A stretch of DNA of 64,000 bases from Planctomonas psychrotolerans (GTDB lineage Bacteria > Actinomycetota > Actinomycetes > Actinomycetales > Microbacteriaceae), in assembly GCF_008642235.1 (NCBI RefSeq), contig NZ_SJEV01000001.1:1-64000 (forward strand). Reading direction: 5' to 3'. This document shows, in pieces, positions 29,250 to 40,194 of this stretch. The notes below the pieces were generated by a model, which was given only the letters and a program-made list of their open reading frames with translations, did no database searches and was not told the origin of the DNA. A program made the translations under genes and the position numbers. Numbering within the stretch: position 1 is the first letter of the stretch; each line of letters begins with the position of its first letter.

Positions 29250-30386
29250 TCAGCGGGCGAACGCGCCGAGCCGGACGAGCGGCACCTGCAGTTCCTCCGG
29301 CGACAACGAGCCATGCTGACCGACCATCCGGCGCGGACCGGGATTGGTCTCGCGGGAGTCGTAGTACGCGATGCGCGCGCGCGCGGCGACGAACACGTCA
29401 CCCATCCGCGGACGCACCTCAGCGGCAACGTCGCCGAACCAGCCGGAGTCGATCGCCTCGTCGCGGGTGGCGATGAACGAGCGGCCGCCCTCGGCATCCC
29501 GCCACGCTCCGGCGAGGCGCTCCACGTCGCCGGGCGATGCACCGGGCTCAAGATGCAGCTGCAGGCAGCGCGGATCACCCGCCACGTGCCGCACCCCCGC
29601 CACCAGGTCCGGCTCGCTGTCGAACAGCACATGCGAGGTGGGCGGCACATCGAGCATGCCGTGGTCCGCAGTCACCAGCAGGCCCTGGCGTGCTCCCCGC
29701 GAGGCCGAGAACGCGGCGACGGCGGCGTCCAGCGCCTCGAGCGCGGCCAGCCAGCGGTCCGATTCCCATCCGGAGGCGTGCGCCGCCACATCCAGCTCCG
29801 GCACGTAGACGTACACGAGCGATCGCGGATCCCGGTCCAGCACGGCGCTCGCGACGGCGAAGCGGTCGCCGATGTCGCCCGCGGGAACGTACTCGCTGCC
29901 GCGCAGCACCGCCCGGGTGTAGCCCGTCGAGGCGTACCGGGTCGGGCCGACCGAGTACGCGCCGATCCCGTGCTCCCGCGCCCGCTCGAACTGGGTGCGG
30001 CTGCGCTGCCAGGTGTCCGGTTCGAGATGCTCGTCCCATCCGGAGAGCTGATTCACCACCCGGTCGTTCGCGGGGTCGAGCACCGTGTACCCCACCAGCC
30101 CGTGCTCCCCGGGCAGCACCCCGGTGGCGAACGAGGCGATGGCCGCGGCCGTGGTGCTCGGGAATCCGCTGACCAGCACGTCGGCCTTGACGAGGCCCCG
30201 GGTGAGGGTGCGCGCGTGGCCCGCCCGCGCGCGCAACGCGGCGTTGCCGAGGCCGTCGGCGAGAACCACGACCGCCGCATCGACGGGTCCCAACGCCAGC
30301 GGATTGGCCGCGCCGTCGAGGGCCGCGAGGCAACTCGGCAGAACGTCGGCAAGGCACGCCCGGTGCGATTGCCTGGCCGGTAGCAT
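29250..30386 (-). CDS. Alkaline-phosphatase-superfamily phosphodiesterase / nucleotide pyrophosphatase
   Basis: A 378-residue protein of the type I phosphodiesterase/nucleotide pyrophosphatase branch. Asp44 (LADGLGN) and the likely nucleophile Thr78 in GFPSTTAA fit the metal-binding site, as do the later VTADHGM and VYVPELD motifs. No signal peptide is visible, so it appears cytoplasmic. The substrate is unknown. I chose ATG 30386 because a -10 box TAGTAT lies 7 bases upstream (leaderless pattern). The gene is divergent from parC, a neighbourhood seen in other actinobacteria. Confidence 0.88.
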   Translation of the reverse strand: MLPARQSHRACLADVLPSCLAALDGAANPLALGPVDAAVVVLADGLGNAALRARAGHARTLTRGLVKADVLVSGFPSTTAAAIASFATGVLPGEHGLVGYTVLDPANDRVVNQLSGWDEHLEPDTWQRSRTQFERAREHGIGAYSVGPTRYASTGYTRAVLRGSEYVPAGDIGDRFAVASAVLDRDPRSLVYVYVPELDVAAHASGWESDRWLAALEALDAAVAAFSASRGARQGLLVTADHGMLDVPPTSHVLFDSEPDLVAGVRHVAGDPRCLQLHLEPGASPGDVERLAGAWRDAEGGRSFIATRDEAIDSGWFGDVAAEVRPRMGDVFVAARARIAYYDSRETNPGPRRMVGQHGSLSPEELQVPLVRLGAFAR

Positions 30387-30415
30387 GATCGAAATACTAC
30401 GTGCAGAGATCGAGA

Positions 30416-32893
30416 ATGACCCCACGCAACAGCCCACCGAAGTCTCCCGGATCCGCCGACCCCGCTACCCCCGAACGCATCGAAGACGTCGACGTCTCGA
30501 CCGAGATGCAGGGGTCCTTTCTCGAATACGCCTACTCGGTCATCTACTCCCGGGCCCTGCCCGACGCGCGCGACGGCCTGAAGCCCGTCCAGCGCCGCAT
30601 CCTCTACATGATGAGCGAGATGGGCCTCCGCCCGGAGCGCGGGCACGTGAAGTCCGCGCGGGTGACCGGCGAGGTGATGGGGAAGCTGCATCCCCACGGC
30701 GACGCCTCCATCTACGACGCGATGGTGCGGCTGACGCAGCCGTTCATGCTGCGGGTGCCGCTCATCGACGGTCACGGCAACTTCGGCTCCCTCGACGACG
30801 GACCCGCCGCGGCGCGCTACACGGAGGCTCGGCTGGCGCCGCCCGCCCTCGCCATGACCGCGGGGCTCGACGAGGACGTCGTGGACTTCCAGCCGAACTA
30901 CGACAACTCGCACATGCAGCCCGAGGTGCTCCCGTCGGCCTTCCCCAACCTGCTGGTCAACGGCGCGAGCGGCATCGCGGTCGGCATGGCGACGAACATG
31001 GTGCCGCACAACCTGATCGAGGTCATCGCCGGGGCGCAGCACCTCATCGCGCATCCCGACGCCACGCTCGACGAGATCATGGAGTACATCCCCGGACCCG
31101 ACCTGCCGTCGGGCGGCACGATCATGGGCCTCGCCGGCGTGCGCGACGCCTATGCCACCGGGCGTGGCGCGTTCAAGACGCGGGCGCGCGTGTCGATCGA
31201 GAGCATCACCGCGCGGAAGACCGGCATCGTGGTGACCGAACTGCCCTATCTGGTGGGTCCGGAGCGGGTGATCGAGAAGATCAAGGACGGCGTCACCGCG
31301 AAGAAGCTCAGCGGCATCGCCGACGTGACCGACCTCACCGACCGGGCGAAGGGCCTGCGCCTCGTCATCGGCATCAAGACCGGGTTCAGCGCCGAGGCCG
31401 TGCTCGAGCAGCTCTACCGCTACACCCCCCTCGAGGACTCGTTCAACATCAACAACGTGGCACTGGTCGACGGCGGCCCCCGCACGCTCGGGCTGCTCGA
31501 TCTCCTGCGCGTCTACATCGACCACCGGATCTCCGTGGTCACCCGCCGCACGCGATTCCGCCTGGCCCGGAGGCGCGAGCGCCTGCACCTCGTCGACGGG
31601 CTCCTCATCGCCATCCTCGACATCGACGAGGTCATCCAGGTGATCCGCACGAGCGACGACGCGGGCGAGGCCCGCGGGCGCCTCATGACGGTCTTCGAGC
31701 TGACCGAGACGCAGGCCGAGTACATCCTCGAGCTGCGCCTCCGCCGACTGACGAAGTTCTCGCGCGTGGAGCTCGAGGCGGAGCAGGACCAGTTGCGCCG
31801 GGAGATCGAGCAGCTCGAGGAGCTGCTGGCGAACGAGGCGAACCTCCGCCGCCTGGTCAGCGATGAGCTCGGGGAGGTGGCCGAGCAGTTCGGCACTCCC
31901 CGTCGCACCCTGCTCACCGAGGCGGCGCCCAGCATCGCCACGGCCGGCTCGAAGCGGGCGCCGGTGTCGCTCGAGGTCGCCGACATCCCGACGCGGGTGT
32001 ATCTCAGCACGACGGGCCGCATCATCCGTGTGGACGCCCCGGCCGTCACCGACCCGGAGGCCACCCCGCGCGCCGCGCGCCGCAGCAAGCACGACTCTTT
32101 GCTCTCCAGCGTCGCCACCACCAGCCGCTCCGATATCGGCGTCGTCACGTCCCGCGGCCGACTGCTGCGGATGTCACCGGTCGACCTCCCGGTGGTCCCG
32201 GCGAGCTCGGTGCAGCTCGGTGCCGGCGTGCGCATCCGGGACTACCTGGCACTTCCGGACCGTTCGGAGCGGGCGCTCGCCCTGGTCGACCTGTCCTCCC
32301 CCTTCCCCATCGCCCTCGGCACGGCGCTAGGCGTAGTGAAGCGCGTCGCCGCGACCGAACTGGCGAACAAGCCCGACGTCGAGATTCTGCCGCTGAAGCC
32401 GGGCGACACCGTGGTGGGGGCGACCCAGGGTCCCGACACTGACGACCTCGTGTTCGTGGCGAGTGACGCGCAGCTGCTCCGCTTCGCCGCCGCGGCGGTG
32501 CGCCCGCAGGGTCGGGGCGCCGGCGGCATGGCGGGGATGACTCTCGCGTCGGGCAGTCGCGCGCTGATGTTCGGCGCGGTTCCTCCCGATGCTCACGCCG
32601 TGGTGGTCACCGTCGCGAAGAACAGCGCCACGCTCGACGGCACGGATGCGAGCACCGCCAAGGTGAGCGACTGGTCCGAGTTCCCGCGGAAGGGCAGGGC
32701 CACCGCGGGAGTGCGCGCGCACCGGTTCGTCCGCGGTGAGGACAGCCTCGCCCTGGCATGGGCCGGCCCCGCGCCCGCTCTGGCGAGCGGAGCGGACGGT
32801 GCGGTGCGCGAGCTGCCGGAGCCGGGGGCGAAGCGCGACGCGTCGGGCACGCCGCTCGCCGCCGAGGTGGCGTTCGTCGGCTTCTCCCGCTAG
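30416..32893 (+). CDS. parC: DNA topoisomerase IV / gyrase subunit A
   Basis: An 825-residue DNA-cleaving subunit of a type II topoisomerase. Tyr135 in AARYTEARL is the DNA-linking residue. The quinolone region reads [12 protein letters not shown], with Ala at the position of E. coli GyrA Ser83, as in mycobacterial GyrA. The C-terminal half has GyrA beta-pinwheel repeats. The partner ParE-like subunit converges from the other side. I chose ATG 30416; an in-frame GTG at 30401 would add five residues. It is named ParC because it lies away from dnaA and next to sigA and dut, but the sequence alone does not prove this. Confidence 0.93.
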   Translation: MTPRNSPPKSPGSADPATPERIEDVDVSTEMQGSFLEYAYSVIYSRALPDARDGLKPVQRRILYMMSEMGLRPERGHVKSARVTGEVMGKLHPHGDASIYDAMVRLTQPFMLRVPLIDGHGNFGSLDDGPAAARYTEARLAPPALAMTAGLDEDVVDFQPNYDNSHMQPEVLPSAFPNLLVNGASGIAVGMATNMVPHNLIEVIAGAQHLIAHPDATLDEIMEYIPGPDLPSGGTIMGLAGVRDAYATGRGAFKTRARVSIESITARKTGIVVTELPYLVGPERVIEKIKDGVTAKKLSGIADVTDLTDRAKGLRLVIGIKTGFSAEAVLEQLYRYTPLEDSFNINNVALVDGGPRTLGLLDLLRVYIDHRISVVTRRTRFRLARRRERLHLVDGLLIAILDIDEVIQVIRTSDDAGEARGRLMTVFELTETQAEYILELRLRRLTKFSRVELEAEQDQLRREIEQLEELLANEANLRRLVSDELGEVAEQFGTPRRTLLTEAAPSIATAGSKRAPVSLEVADIPTRVYLSTTGRIIRVDAPAVTDPEATPRAARRSKHDSLLSSVATTSRSDIGVVTSRGRLLRMSPVDLPVVPASSVQLGAGVRIRDYLALPDRSERALALVDLSSPFPIALGTALGVVKRVAATELANKPDVEILPLKPGDTVVGATQGPDTDDLVFVASDAQLLRFAAAAVRPQGRGAGGMAGMTLASGSRALMFGAVPPDAHAVVVTVAKNSATLDGTDASTAKVSDWSEFPRKGRATAGVRAHRFVRGEDSLALAWAGPAPALASGADGAVRELPEPGAKRDASGTPLAAEVAFVGFSR

Positions 32894-32944
32894 ACCGCTC
32901 CGACCGCCCCGATCCACTCGAGCCCGCTCGGCACGGGGACGGCG

Positions 32945-35026
32945 TCAGACGTCGATGCGCTCGCGCGACAGATCCGACGATCCCTGGATGATGAACTCCT
33001 TGCGGGGAGCGACGTCGTTGCCCATGAGCAGCTCGAACATCGTCTCCGCGGCGTAGGCATCGGCGACGTTCACCCGGCGGAGGCTGCGGTTCCGCCGGTC
33101 CATCGTGGTGTTGGCCAACTGGTCGGCGTCCATCTCGCCGAGCCCCTTGTACCGCTGGATCGGATCCTGATAGCGCTTGTTGCTGCGCCGGAGGCTCGCG
33201 AGCAACGCGGTCAACTCCGTCTCCGAGTAGGTGTAGATGGTCTCGTTCGGCTTCGAGCCGGGGTGCATCACGACCACGCGGTGCAGCGGCGGCACGGCGG
33301 CGAAGACGCGACCGTCCTCGATCATCGGGCGCATGTAGCGGAAGAACAGCGTGAGCAGGAGGGTACGGATGTGCGCGCCGTCGACGTCGGCGTCGCTCAT
33401 CACGATGACCTTGCCGTAGCGGGCCGCCGACAGGTCGAACGACCGACCGGAGCCGGCTCCGATCACCTGGATGATCGATGCGCACTCTGCGTTCGACAGC
33501 ATGTCCGAGATGGTGGCCTTCTGCACGTTGAGGATCTTGCCGCGGAGCGGCAGCAGCGCCTGGTACTCGCTGTCGCGCGCGAGCTTCGCGGTGCCGAGCG
33601 CCGAGTCGCCCTCCACGAGGAACAACTCGCTATTCGCCACGTCGTTCGAGCGGCAGTCCACGAGCTTCGCGGGCAGCGTCGAGCTCTCCAGCGCGTTCTT
33701 GCGACGCTGCGTCTCCTTGTGCGCCCGGGCGGAGATCCGCGACTTCATCTCGGCGACGATCTTGTCGAGCACCAGCGCCGACTGCGTCTTGTCGTCGCGC
33801 TTGGGCGACGAGAAGCGTTCCGCGAGCTGCTTCGTGACCACGCTGGAGACGATGTTGCGCACCGCCGGCGTGCCGAGGATCTCCTTGGTCTGCCCCTCGA
33901 ACTGCGGTTCGGGAAGACGGACGGTGAGCACCGCCGTGAGACCCGCGAGGATGTCGTCCTTCTCCAGTTTGTCGTTGCCGACCTTGAGGCGGCGGGCGTT
34001 CAGTTCGAGCTGCTGACGGAGGAAGCGGAGCAGTCCCGCCTCGAAGCCCGCCTGGTGCGTGCCGCCCTTCGGGGTGGCGATGATGTTGACGAAGCTCTTG
34101 AACTCGGTCTCGTAGCCGATCCCCCAGCGGAGTGCGATGTCCACCTCGCACTCGCGGGTGAGCTCGGTGGGCACCATCGCCCCGCCCGGCGACAGCACGG
34201 GAACCGTCTCGGTGAAGCTTCCGCTGCCCTGCAGCCGCCAGGTCTCCGTGATCGGCGCGTCGGCCGCGAGGTGATCCACGAACTCGGCGATGCCGCCGTC
34301 GTAGCGGAACGACTCGACCCGGTGCTCGTCCCCCCGCTCGTCCTGGATCTCGATGTGCAGCCCGGGGATGAGGAATGCCGTCTGGCGCGCGCGATCCACG
34401 AGCTCGTCGGTCTGGAACTCGGCTCCGCGGGTGAAGATCTGGCGGTCGGCCCAGTACCGCACGCGAGTGCCCGTGACGCCCTTCGCCACCTTGCCCACCA
34501 CACGCAACTCGCTGCCCGACACGAACGGGGTGAACGGCGCGTCCGGCGTCGGGTCCCCGGCGTCGGCGAACGTTCCGGGCTCGCCGCGGTGGAACGACAT
34601 CGCCCACGTCTTGCCGTTGCGGTCGACCTCCACGTCGAGTCGCTCCGAGAGGGCGTTGACCACGCTCGCGCCGACCCCGTGCAGACCACCGGACGCGGCG
34701 TAGGAGCCGCTGCCGAACTTGCCACCGGCGTGCAGCTTGGTGAAGACGACCTCCACGCCGCTCAGTCCCGTCTTCGGCTCCACGTCGACCGGGATGCCGC
34801 GGGCGCGGTCGCGCACCTCCACACTGCCGTCCGCGTGCAGCAGCACCCGGATCTCGGCGCCATGCCCCCCGAGGGCCTCGTCGACGGAGTTGTCGATGAT
34901 CTCCCACAGGCAGTGCATGAGCCCCCGCGAGTCGGTGGAACCGACGTACATGCCGGGGCGCTTGCGCACCGCCTCGAGACCCTCGAGCACGGAGAGGTGA
35001 CGGGCCAGATAGTCGGAACCTGCCAC
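32945..35026 (-). CDS. parE: DNA topoisomerase IV / gyrase subunit B
   Basis: A 693-residue ATPase subunit of a type II topoisomerase. The GHKL ATPase part is at the N-terminus (EIIDNSVDEALGG, GLHGVGASVVNALS). The Toprim domain carries EGDSALGTAK and DADVDGAHIRTL, and ends with the short YKGLGEMDADQL tail. I chose GTG 35026 because GGAGGG (35034-35039) precedes it and the family starts there; the longer frame runs into the neighbouring promoter. It faces parC tail to tail, separated by about 50 bases. Confidence 0.95.
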   Translation of the reverse strand: MAGSDYLARHLSVLEGLEAVRKRPGMYVGSTDSRGLMHCLWEIIDNSVDEALGGHGAEIRVLLHADGSVEVRDRARGIPVDVEPKTGLSGVEVVFTKLHAGGKFGSGSYAASGGLHGVGASVVNALSERLDVEVDRNGKTWAMSFHRGEPGTFADAGDPTPDAPFTPFVSGSELRVVGKVAKGVTGTRVRYWADRQIFTRGAEFQTDELVDRARQTAFLIPGLHIEIQDERGDEHRVESFRYDGGIAEFVDHLAADAPITETWRLQGSGSFTETVPVLSPGGAMVPTELTRECEVDIALRWGIGYETEFKSFVNIIATPKGGTHQAGFEAGLLRFLRQQLELNARRLKVGNDKLEKDDILAGLTAVLTVRLPEPQFEGQTKEILGTPAVRNIVSSVVTKQLAERFSSPKRDDKTQSALVLDKIVAEMKSRISARAHKETQRRKNALESSTLPAKLVDCRSNDVANSELFLVEGDSALGTAKLARDSEYQALLPLRGKILNVQKATISDMLSNAECASIIQVIGAGSGRSFDLSAARYGKVIVMSDADVDGAHIRTLLLTLFFRYMRPMIEDGRVFAAVPPLHRVVVMHPGSKPNETIYTYSETELTALLASLRRSNKRYQDPIQRYKGLGEMDADQLANTTMDRRNRSLRRVNVADAYAAETMFELLMGNDVAPRKEFIIQGSSDLSRERIDV

Positions 35027-35240
35027 GTGACTTCCCTCCGTACGATGCTTCGCTCCCGCTTCGTTTCGGGAGCCCGGACCAGCGTAATCGTCGCCTCCGG
35101 GCTTCCCGCGCAGGACACCCCCGCCCGCGAATGCACTACGCGCAAAGCGAAATGCGCCCCCGCGGTGTCGTCGCGCGCGCGCAAGCATGCTTGTATGGAT
35201 CATCCGAGTCGTACGAACCCGAACCGGAGGGGAGCATTCC

Positions 35241-35474
35241 ATGCCACAGACAGCCACCGAGGCCACCACCGTCGACGAGATGCACTCGCACCAGCTGACG
35301 GCGGCCGACCGCTGCGACAGCTGCGGTGCCCAGGCGTACATCCGCGTTGTGGTGTCGAGCGGCGAGCTCCTCTTCTGCGCCCACCACGGCAAGAAGCACC
35401 AGGAGAAGCTCTCGTCGATCGCCACCAGCTGGCACGACGAGTCCGCCCGACTCTTCGACGAGCAGCGCGCGTAA
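35241..35474 (+). CDS. Small DUF7455-type zinc-binding protein
   Basis: A 77-residue protein containing RCDSCGAQAYIRV and FCAHHGKKH, giving a C-x-x-C plus C-x-H-H set that could bind one zinc. It belongs to a small actinobacterial family of unknown function often encoded next to the ParE-like gene. I chose ATG 35241 because the ribosome site GGAGGGGAG lies just upstream. It ends in a textbook terminator. It is divergent from parE, so the region 35027-35240 holds both promoters. Confidence 0.88.
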   Translation: MPQTATEATTVDEMHSHQLTAADRCDSCGAQAYIRVVVSSGELLFCAHHGKKHQEKLSSIATSWHDESARLFDEQRA

Positions 35475-35488
35475 CTCGTCGCGAACGG

Positions 35489-35521
35489 AAAAGGCGCATC
35501 CCTTCTGGGATGCGCCTTTTT
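35489..35521 (+). terminator. Intrinsic terminator after the DUF7455 gene
   Basis: A perfect 14-bp stem (35489-35502 pairs with 35507-35520) with a TTCT loop, starting with AAAA and ending with TTTTT. It is bidirectional and would also stop transcription from the converging gatD side. Confidence 0.93.
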
Positions 35522-35525
35522 GCGT

Positions 35526-35549
35526 GGTCCCTGAGCCTGTCGAAGGGCG
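35526..35549 (+). repeat. Single REP-like repeat unit
   Basis: One copy of the repeat GGTCCCTGAGCCTGTCGAAG followed by GGCG, the same unit found in groups at 51117-51332 and 52893-53258. It sits directly after a terminator and before the gatD stop, a typical position for REP elements. Confidence 0.8.
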
Positions 35550-35563
35550 ATCGGGCCGGAACG

Positions 35564-36277
35564 TCAGGCGTCGATGGTGGCGCGGGCGCGGCTCGCCCAC
35601 TCGTCGAGCTGGGTGAGGCTCTGCTCGTCCGCCAGCGTCGCAGTGCCGGTGCGGGCGATCGCCGCCGCCAGCAGTTCGTCGGCGAGCGACGGATTCAGCG
35701 CGAGCACGGGACCGTTCAGGTGGGTGCCGACGAGCGAGCCGATGCGCACGCCCTCTCCGCCACCCGCTCCGGTGTTGCCGAAACCGCGGCGCACGCGGCC
35801 GAGCACGGCATCGTCGGTCACCTCGAGAGTCGATCCGTGATTCTCGAAGCCGACGAGCACCCCGGTCGGGGTGTCGACGACGATGTCCCCGACGGAGCGC
35901 TGGGCGACGAGCCTCGTGCGGACGGGGAGCACCCCTGCGCCGTCGAGCACCGATCCGTCGAGCAGCGTAATCCGCTCGCCGAGCAGCTGCATGCCGCCGG
36001 CGACCGCGAGGAACGGCGCCCCACTTTCGGCGAGTTCTCGGAGGCGCCCGGCGTGCGCGAGCAGGTCGGCGTGCACGGCTCGCTGCGCCGACAGCGGACC
36101 CGAACCGACGAAGACGAGGTCGGCGTCCGGCAGCGGACCCTGTGCCACGTCGTGCTGGAGCACAGTCACCGCGATCCCCCGGCGCTCGGCGCGCTGGCGG
36201 AGGACGAGCACGTTGCCGCGGTCCCCGTTGATGCCGAGTTCCCGCGGATACAGGTGCAGGATGCGGAGCTCGGTCAC
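35564..36277 (-). CDS. gatD: GatD-like amidotransferase lacking its catalytic Cys and His
   Basis: A 237-residue class I glutamine-amidotransferase-fold protein of the CobB/CobQ-like GatD family. GatD normally frees ammonia from glutamine for MurT to amidate the D-Glu of lipid II. Here the nucleophile elbow reads AVAGGMQLLG, with Ala93 in place of the catalytic Cys. The later motif reads GTHLNGPVL, with Asn188 where the family has the catalytic His. Both sit one residue before Cys94 and His189 of S. aureus GatD, so the alignment is consistent. It cannot hydrolyse glutamine by the usual mechanism. The GTG start overlaps the murT stop, so the two proteins are made together. Confidence 0.9.
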   Translation of the reverse strand: MTELRILHLYPRELGINGDRGNVLVLRQRAERRGIAVTVLQHDVAQGPLPDADLVFVGSGPLSAQRAVHADLLAHAGRLRELAESGAPFLAVAGGMQLLGERITLLDGSVLDGAGVLPVRTRLVAQRSVGDIVVDTPTGVLVGFENHGSTLEVTDDAVLGRVRRGFGNTGAGGGEGVRIGSLVGTHLNGPVLALNPSLADELLAAAIARTGTATLADEQSLTQLDEWASRARATIDA

Positions 36278-37551
36278 GACTGTCCGCCCTCGAGGTCGGT
36301 GTAGCCGAGCATGCGACGGATCAGCATCATCTGCTCGTAGTTCACGATCATGGTCTTGCGTCCCGCCGTGGGGCGCGGGAGCGCGAGGAACCGCTTGACG
36401 GCCGTGCGGAGGTCGGGTTCGACCTCTCCGACGCGGATCCCCTCGTAGCCGAGGCGCACGGCCAGCTGGTAGCCCTTGCTGCCGGAGAGCACGTCGGCGT
36501 GGTCCAACTTCGACAGGTCGATGTCGTACAACCACGACGGGTCGGGCGTGCCGTCGTCCACCGCGAGGAAGACCTGCTCGGGAACGGCATCGAGGGAGTC
36601 GAGGTTCATCTGCAGGCTCGCGGGGTTCTTCATCATGATGATCTCGATCTCCTCGCCAGCGGAGACCAGGGTCTCGCCGCGCCCGTAGACCGTGCCGAGC
36701 TCGTCGAGGGCCCGCACCGCGGCATCGGCCGAGAACCGATCGCCCAGCGCAGCCCGCGAGGCGGCGATCGCCCCGGCGGCATCCACCGCGTAGTGAACGC
36801 CGCGGGCGGGCAGCCGGATGCGTGTGGGCACGCCGGCGATGTCGAGGGTGGCGTCCCGTCCCTGGAGTGCGGTGGCGACGACGTCGGCCGAGGCCGGGGC
36901 GACTGTGGCGGCGCCGCCGAACCGAGGCGCCGACAGCATGCCCTGCGAGACGCTGCCGAGCAGTTCGGGCACCGTGCCGAAGTAGGACACCCGGGCGGAC
37001 GACCCCGCGGGCAGCTCATCGGCGAGTCCGACGAGGTGTTCGTCGTCGCGGTTGAGCACGAGCTCCGACGTGGCGGTGGCGGCGATCTTCGCGAGCATGC
37101 CGGCCACGCGGTCGGGCTCGAAGAACCGGTTGAGCTGGTCGATCTGCACGTTCAGCAGGAGCACGACGGTGGGCGTCAACAGACGCGTCAGCTCGACGCC
37201 GTAGGCCTCGTCGACCTCGAGCACCGCGATGTCGGCCTTCAGTCGACCCGCGGCGTCGGCGTCGGCGAGCACGGCCGACGCGATCCCCTGCGGCAGGTTA
37301 CCCCCGGAGGGGTTCGTGAAGACCCGGAGGTCGTGCGCACGCAGGATGGCCGCGACCATGTGGGTGGTCGTGGACTTGCCGTTCGACCCCGAGACGGCGA
37401 TGACACCGAGGGGCAGGTCGGCGATAGTGCGCTCGAGGAACCTCGGAGCGATCCGCAGGGCGACGTAGCCCGGGATGGCCGAGCCGCCGCCGCGCCGTCG
37501 CGCGACAGCTCTCACCAGTCGTCCGGCGGCGACCGCCAGGCGAAGACGCAC
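36274..37551 (-). CDS. murT: MurT-like Mur ligase without the zinc ribbon
   Basis: A 425-residue Mur-ligase-fold protein with the ATP-binding loop GSNGKST (55-61), a central ligase domain and a C-terminal DUF1727 domain (DDGTPDPSWLYDIDL). MurT normally uses ATP and GatD-derived ammonia to amidate D-Glu of lipid II. Characterised MurT proteins carry a Cys4 zinc ribbon in the central domain; this protein contains no cysteine at all. The start is GTG 37551, two bases after the sigA stop, so sigA, murT and gatD form one run. The acceptor of this variant may differ. Confidence 0.9.
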   Translation of the reverse strand: MRLRLAVAAGRLVRAVARRRGGGSAIPGYVALRIAPRFLERTIADLPLGVIAVSGSNGKSTTTHMVAAILRAHDLRVFTNPSGGNLPQGIASAVLADADAAGRLKADIAVLEVDEAYGVELTRLLTPTVVLLLNVQIDQLNRFFEPDRVAGMLAKIAATATSELVLNRDDEHLVGLADELPAGSSARVSYFGTVPELLGSVSQGMLSAPRFGGAATVAPASADVVATALQGRDATLDIAGVPTRIRLPARGVHYAVDAAGAIAASRAALGDRFSADAAVRALDELGTVYGRGETLVSAGEEIEIIMMKNPASLQMNLDSLDAVPEQVFLAVDDGTPDPSWLYDIDLSKLDHADVLSGSKGYQLAVRLGYEGIRVGEVEPDLRTAVKRFLALPRPTAGRKTMIVNYEQMMLIRRMLGYTDLEGGQS

Positions 37552-37553
37552 GG

Positions 37554-38918
<1,365 letters not shown>

Positions 38919-39289
38919 TCGTATACCTTTCGAACCTTGTGCCGGGCTGGTGGAAATCGCGCGGGGAAGCGCGTCTGGCATCGGGTCGAGGTTGAATTTG
39001 GACATTACTAAGACCCATGTCAAGTTCGGTGCGTGTTCACTCCGGAGGAGATGAACCGTGCACGAGCAAGAACGGGTCTCTGGCGTCAATTATTGCACGG
39101 AAAGCCGTTCACCCGAGCCAGTCACCCCTTGCGTCCGGCGCGCGCTTCGGCTAATGCAACCCGGAGTCGCCCCATCCGTATTCCCTCATCGTCGGGATGA
39201 CGCCGCCGGGTCGGCGTGCGGCTGCGCACACGCAGCACGGGGTGCCCGCCCGGCTCGGGAGCACCGGCGGCGGCGGTTAGGCTCGAAGA
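38919..39289. other. Intergenic region with the divergent sigA and SDR promoters
   Basis: This 371-base stretch has no convincing gene. On the minus strand it contains a perfect -35-like TTGACA (39023-39018) upstream of sigA, but I cannot place a good -10 box. On the plus strand a -10 box TAGGCT (39278-39283) lies 6 bases before the SDR start. A small hairpin (GCTGCG-CACA-CGCAGC, 39221-39236) precedes that promoter. Confidence 0.5.
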
Positions 39290-40156
39290 GTGAGTCGAGA
39301 AGCGGAGAGCCGCCCCCAGCGCATCCTCCTCACGGGCTCGAACTCGGGCCTCGGATTCCATGCCGCGCGACGACTCGCGGGTGCGGGCCATGAGGTGATC
39401 CTCGCGGTGAGGAACCTGGAACGGGGCGTGAGCGCCCGGCGCCGGATCCTCGACGAGGTGCCCGACGCGTCGGTGCACGTGTCGGCCCTCGATCTCGCCT
39501 CTCTGACGTCGGTTCGGGAGTTCGCCGCGCGCACCGCCGAGACGTTCGGCACATGGGACGTGCTGGTGAACAACGCCGCGGTCAAGGTGGAACCCGGCCG
39601 CACCCTCACGGCGGACGGCTTCGAGCAGTACTTCGGCGTGAACCACCTCGGCCATTTCGCCCTGACCGGGCTGCTGCTGCCGTTCGCCGCGCCCGCCGCC
39701 CGCGTGGTGACGGTGACGTCGCTCGCGTACCGGCTGGGCCGCATCCGCTTCCACGACCTGCGCTGGGATCACGGGCATACGCCGACGAAGGCGTACGCGG
39801 CGAGCAAGCTCGCGAACCTGCTGTTCGCCCGGGAGTTGCAGCGGAAGGCGGTGCGCGAGGGCCGGGACCTCACGTCGGTGGCGGTGCACCCGGGCCTGTC
39901 GGCGAGCGAGACGAACGCGCGGTACCTCCGCCGGGTGGAGTGGATCTTCGCCTCGCCCGCGGAGGAGGGTGCCGCCGTTCTGGTGCACGCCGCGACGGAT
40001 GCGTCGGTCCTCGGCGGCGCGTTCGTCGGGCCGGCGGGGCCGTTCCAGATCGCCGGCGAACCCGAGGTGCTCCGCGATCCGCGGATCCGCAACGAGGAGG
40101 CGGTGGCGCACCGGCTCTGGCGCATCTCCGGGCAGCTGACGCGCGTCAGCTGGTGA
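39290..40156 (+). CDS. Short-chain dehydrogenase/reductase
   Basis: A 288-residue SDR-family oxidoreductase. The NAD(P)-binding motif TGSNSGLG is at 15-22, NNAA at 94-97, and the catalytic Ser144, Tyr169 and Lys173 (Y-x-x-x-K) are intact. An Arg at 41 after the second strand favours NADPH. It resembles the retinol-dehydrogenase/WW-oxidoreductase branch; the real substrate is unknown. The start is GTG 39290, placed 6 bases after TAGGCT, so the message is probably leaderless. It converges with the PAC2 gene. Confidence 0.9.
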   Translation: MSREAESRPQRILLTGSNSGLGFHAARRLAGAGHEVILAVRNLERGVSARRRILDEVPDASVHVSALDLASLTSVREFAARTAETFGTWDVLVNNAAVKVEPGRTLTADGFEQYFGVNHLGHFALTGLLLPFAAPAARVVTVTSLAYRLGRIRFHDLRWDHGHTPTKAYAASKLANLLFARELQRKAVREGRDLTSVAVHPGLSASETNARYLRRVEWIFASPAEEGAAVLVHAATDASVLGGAFVGPAGPFQIAGEPEVLRDPRIRNEEAVAHRLWRISGQLTRVSW

Positions 40157-40194
40157 AGCGGATCAGCCGATAGGCGGATCGTCGGTGCGGCGGA

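Noticed and set aside
38919-39289. Small coding region in the sigA upstream gap
   Set aside because: Open frames here have no ribosome site, no family resemblance, and overlap the promoters.
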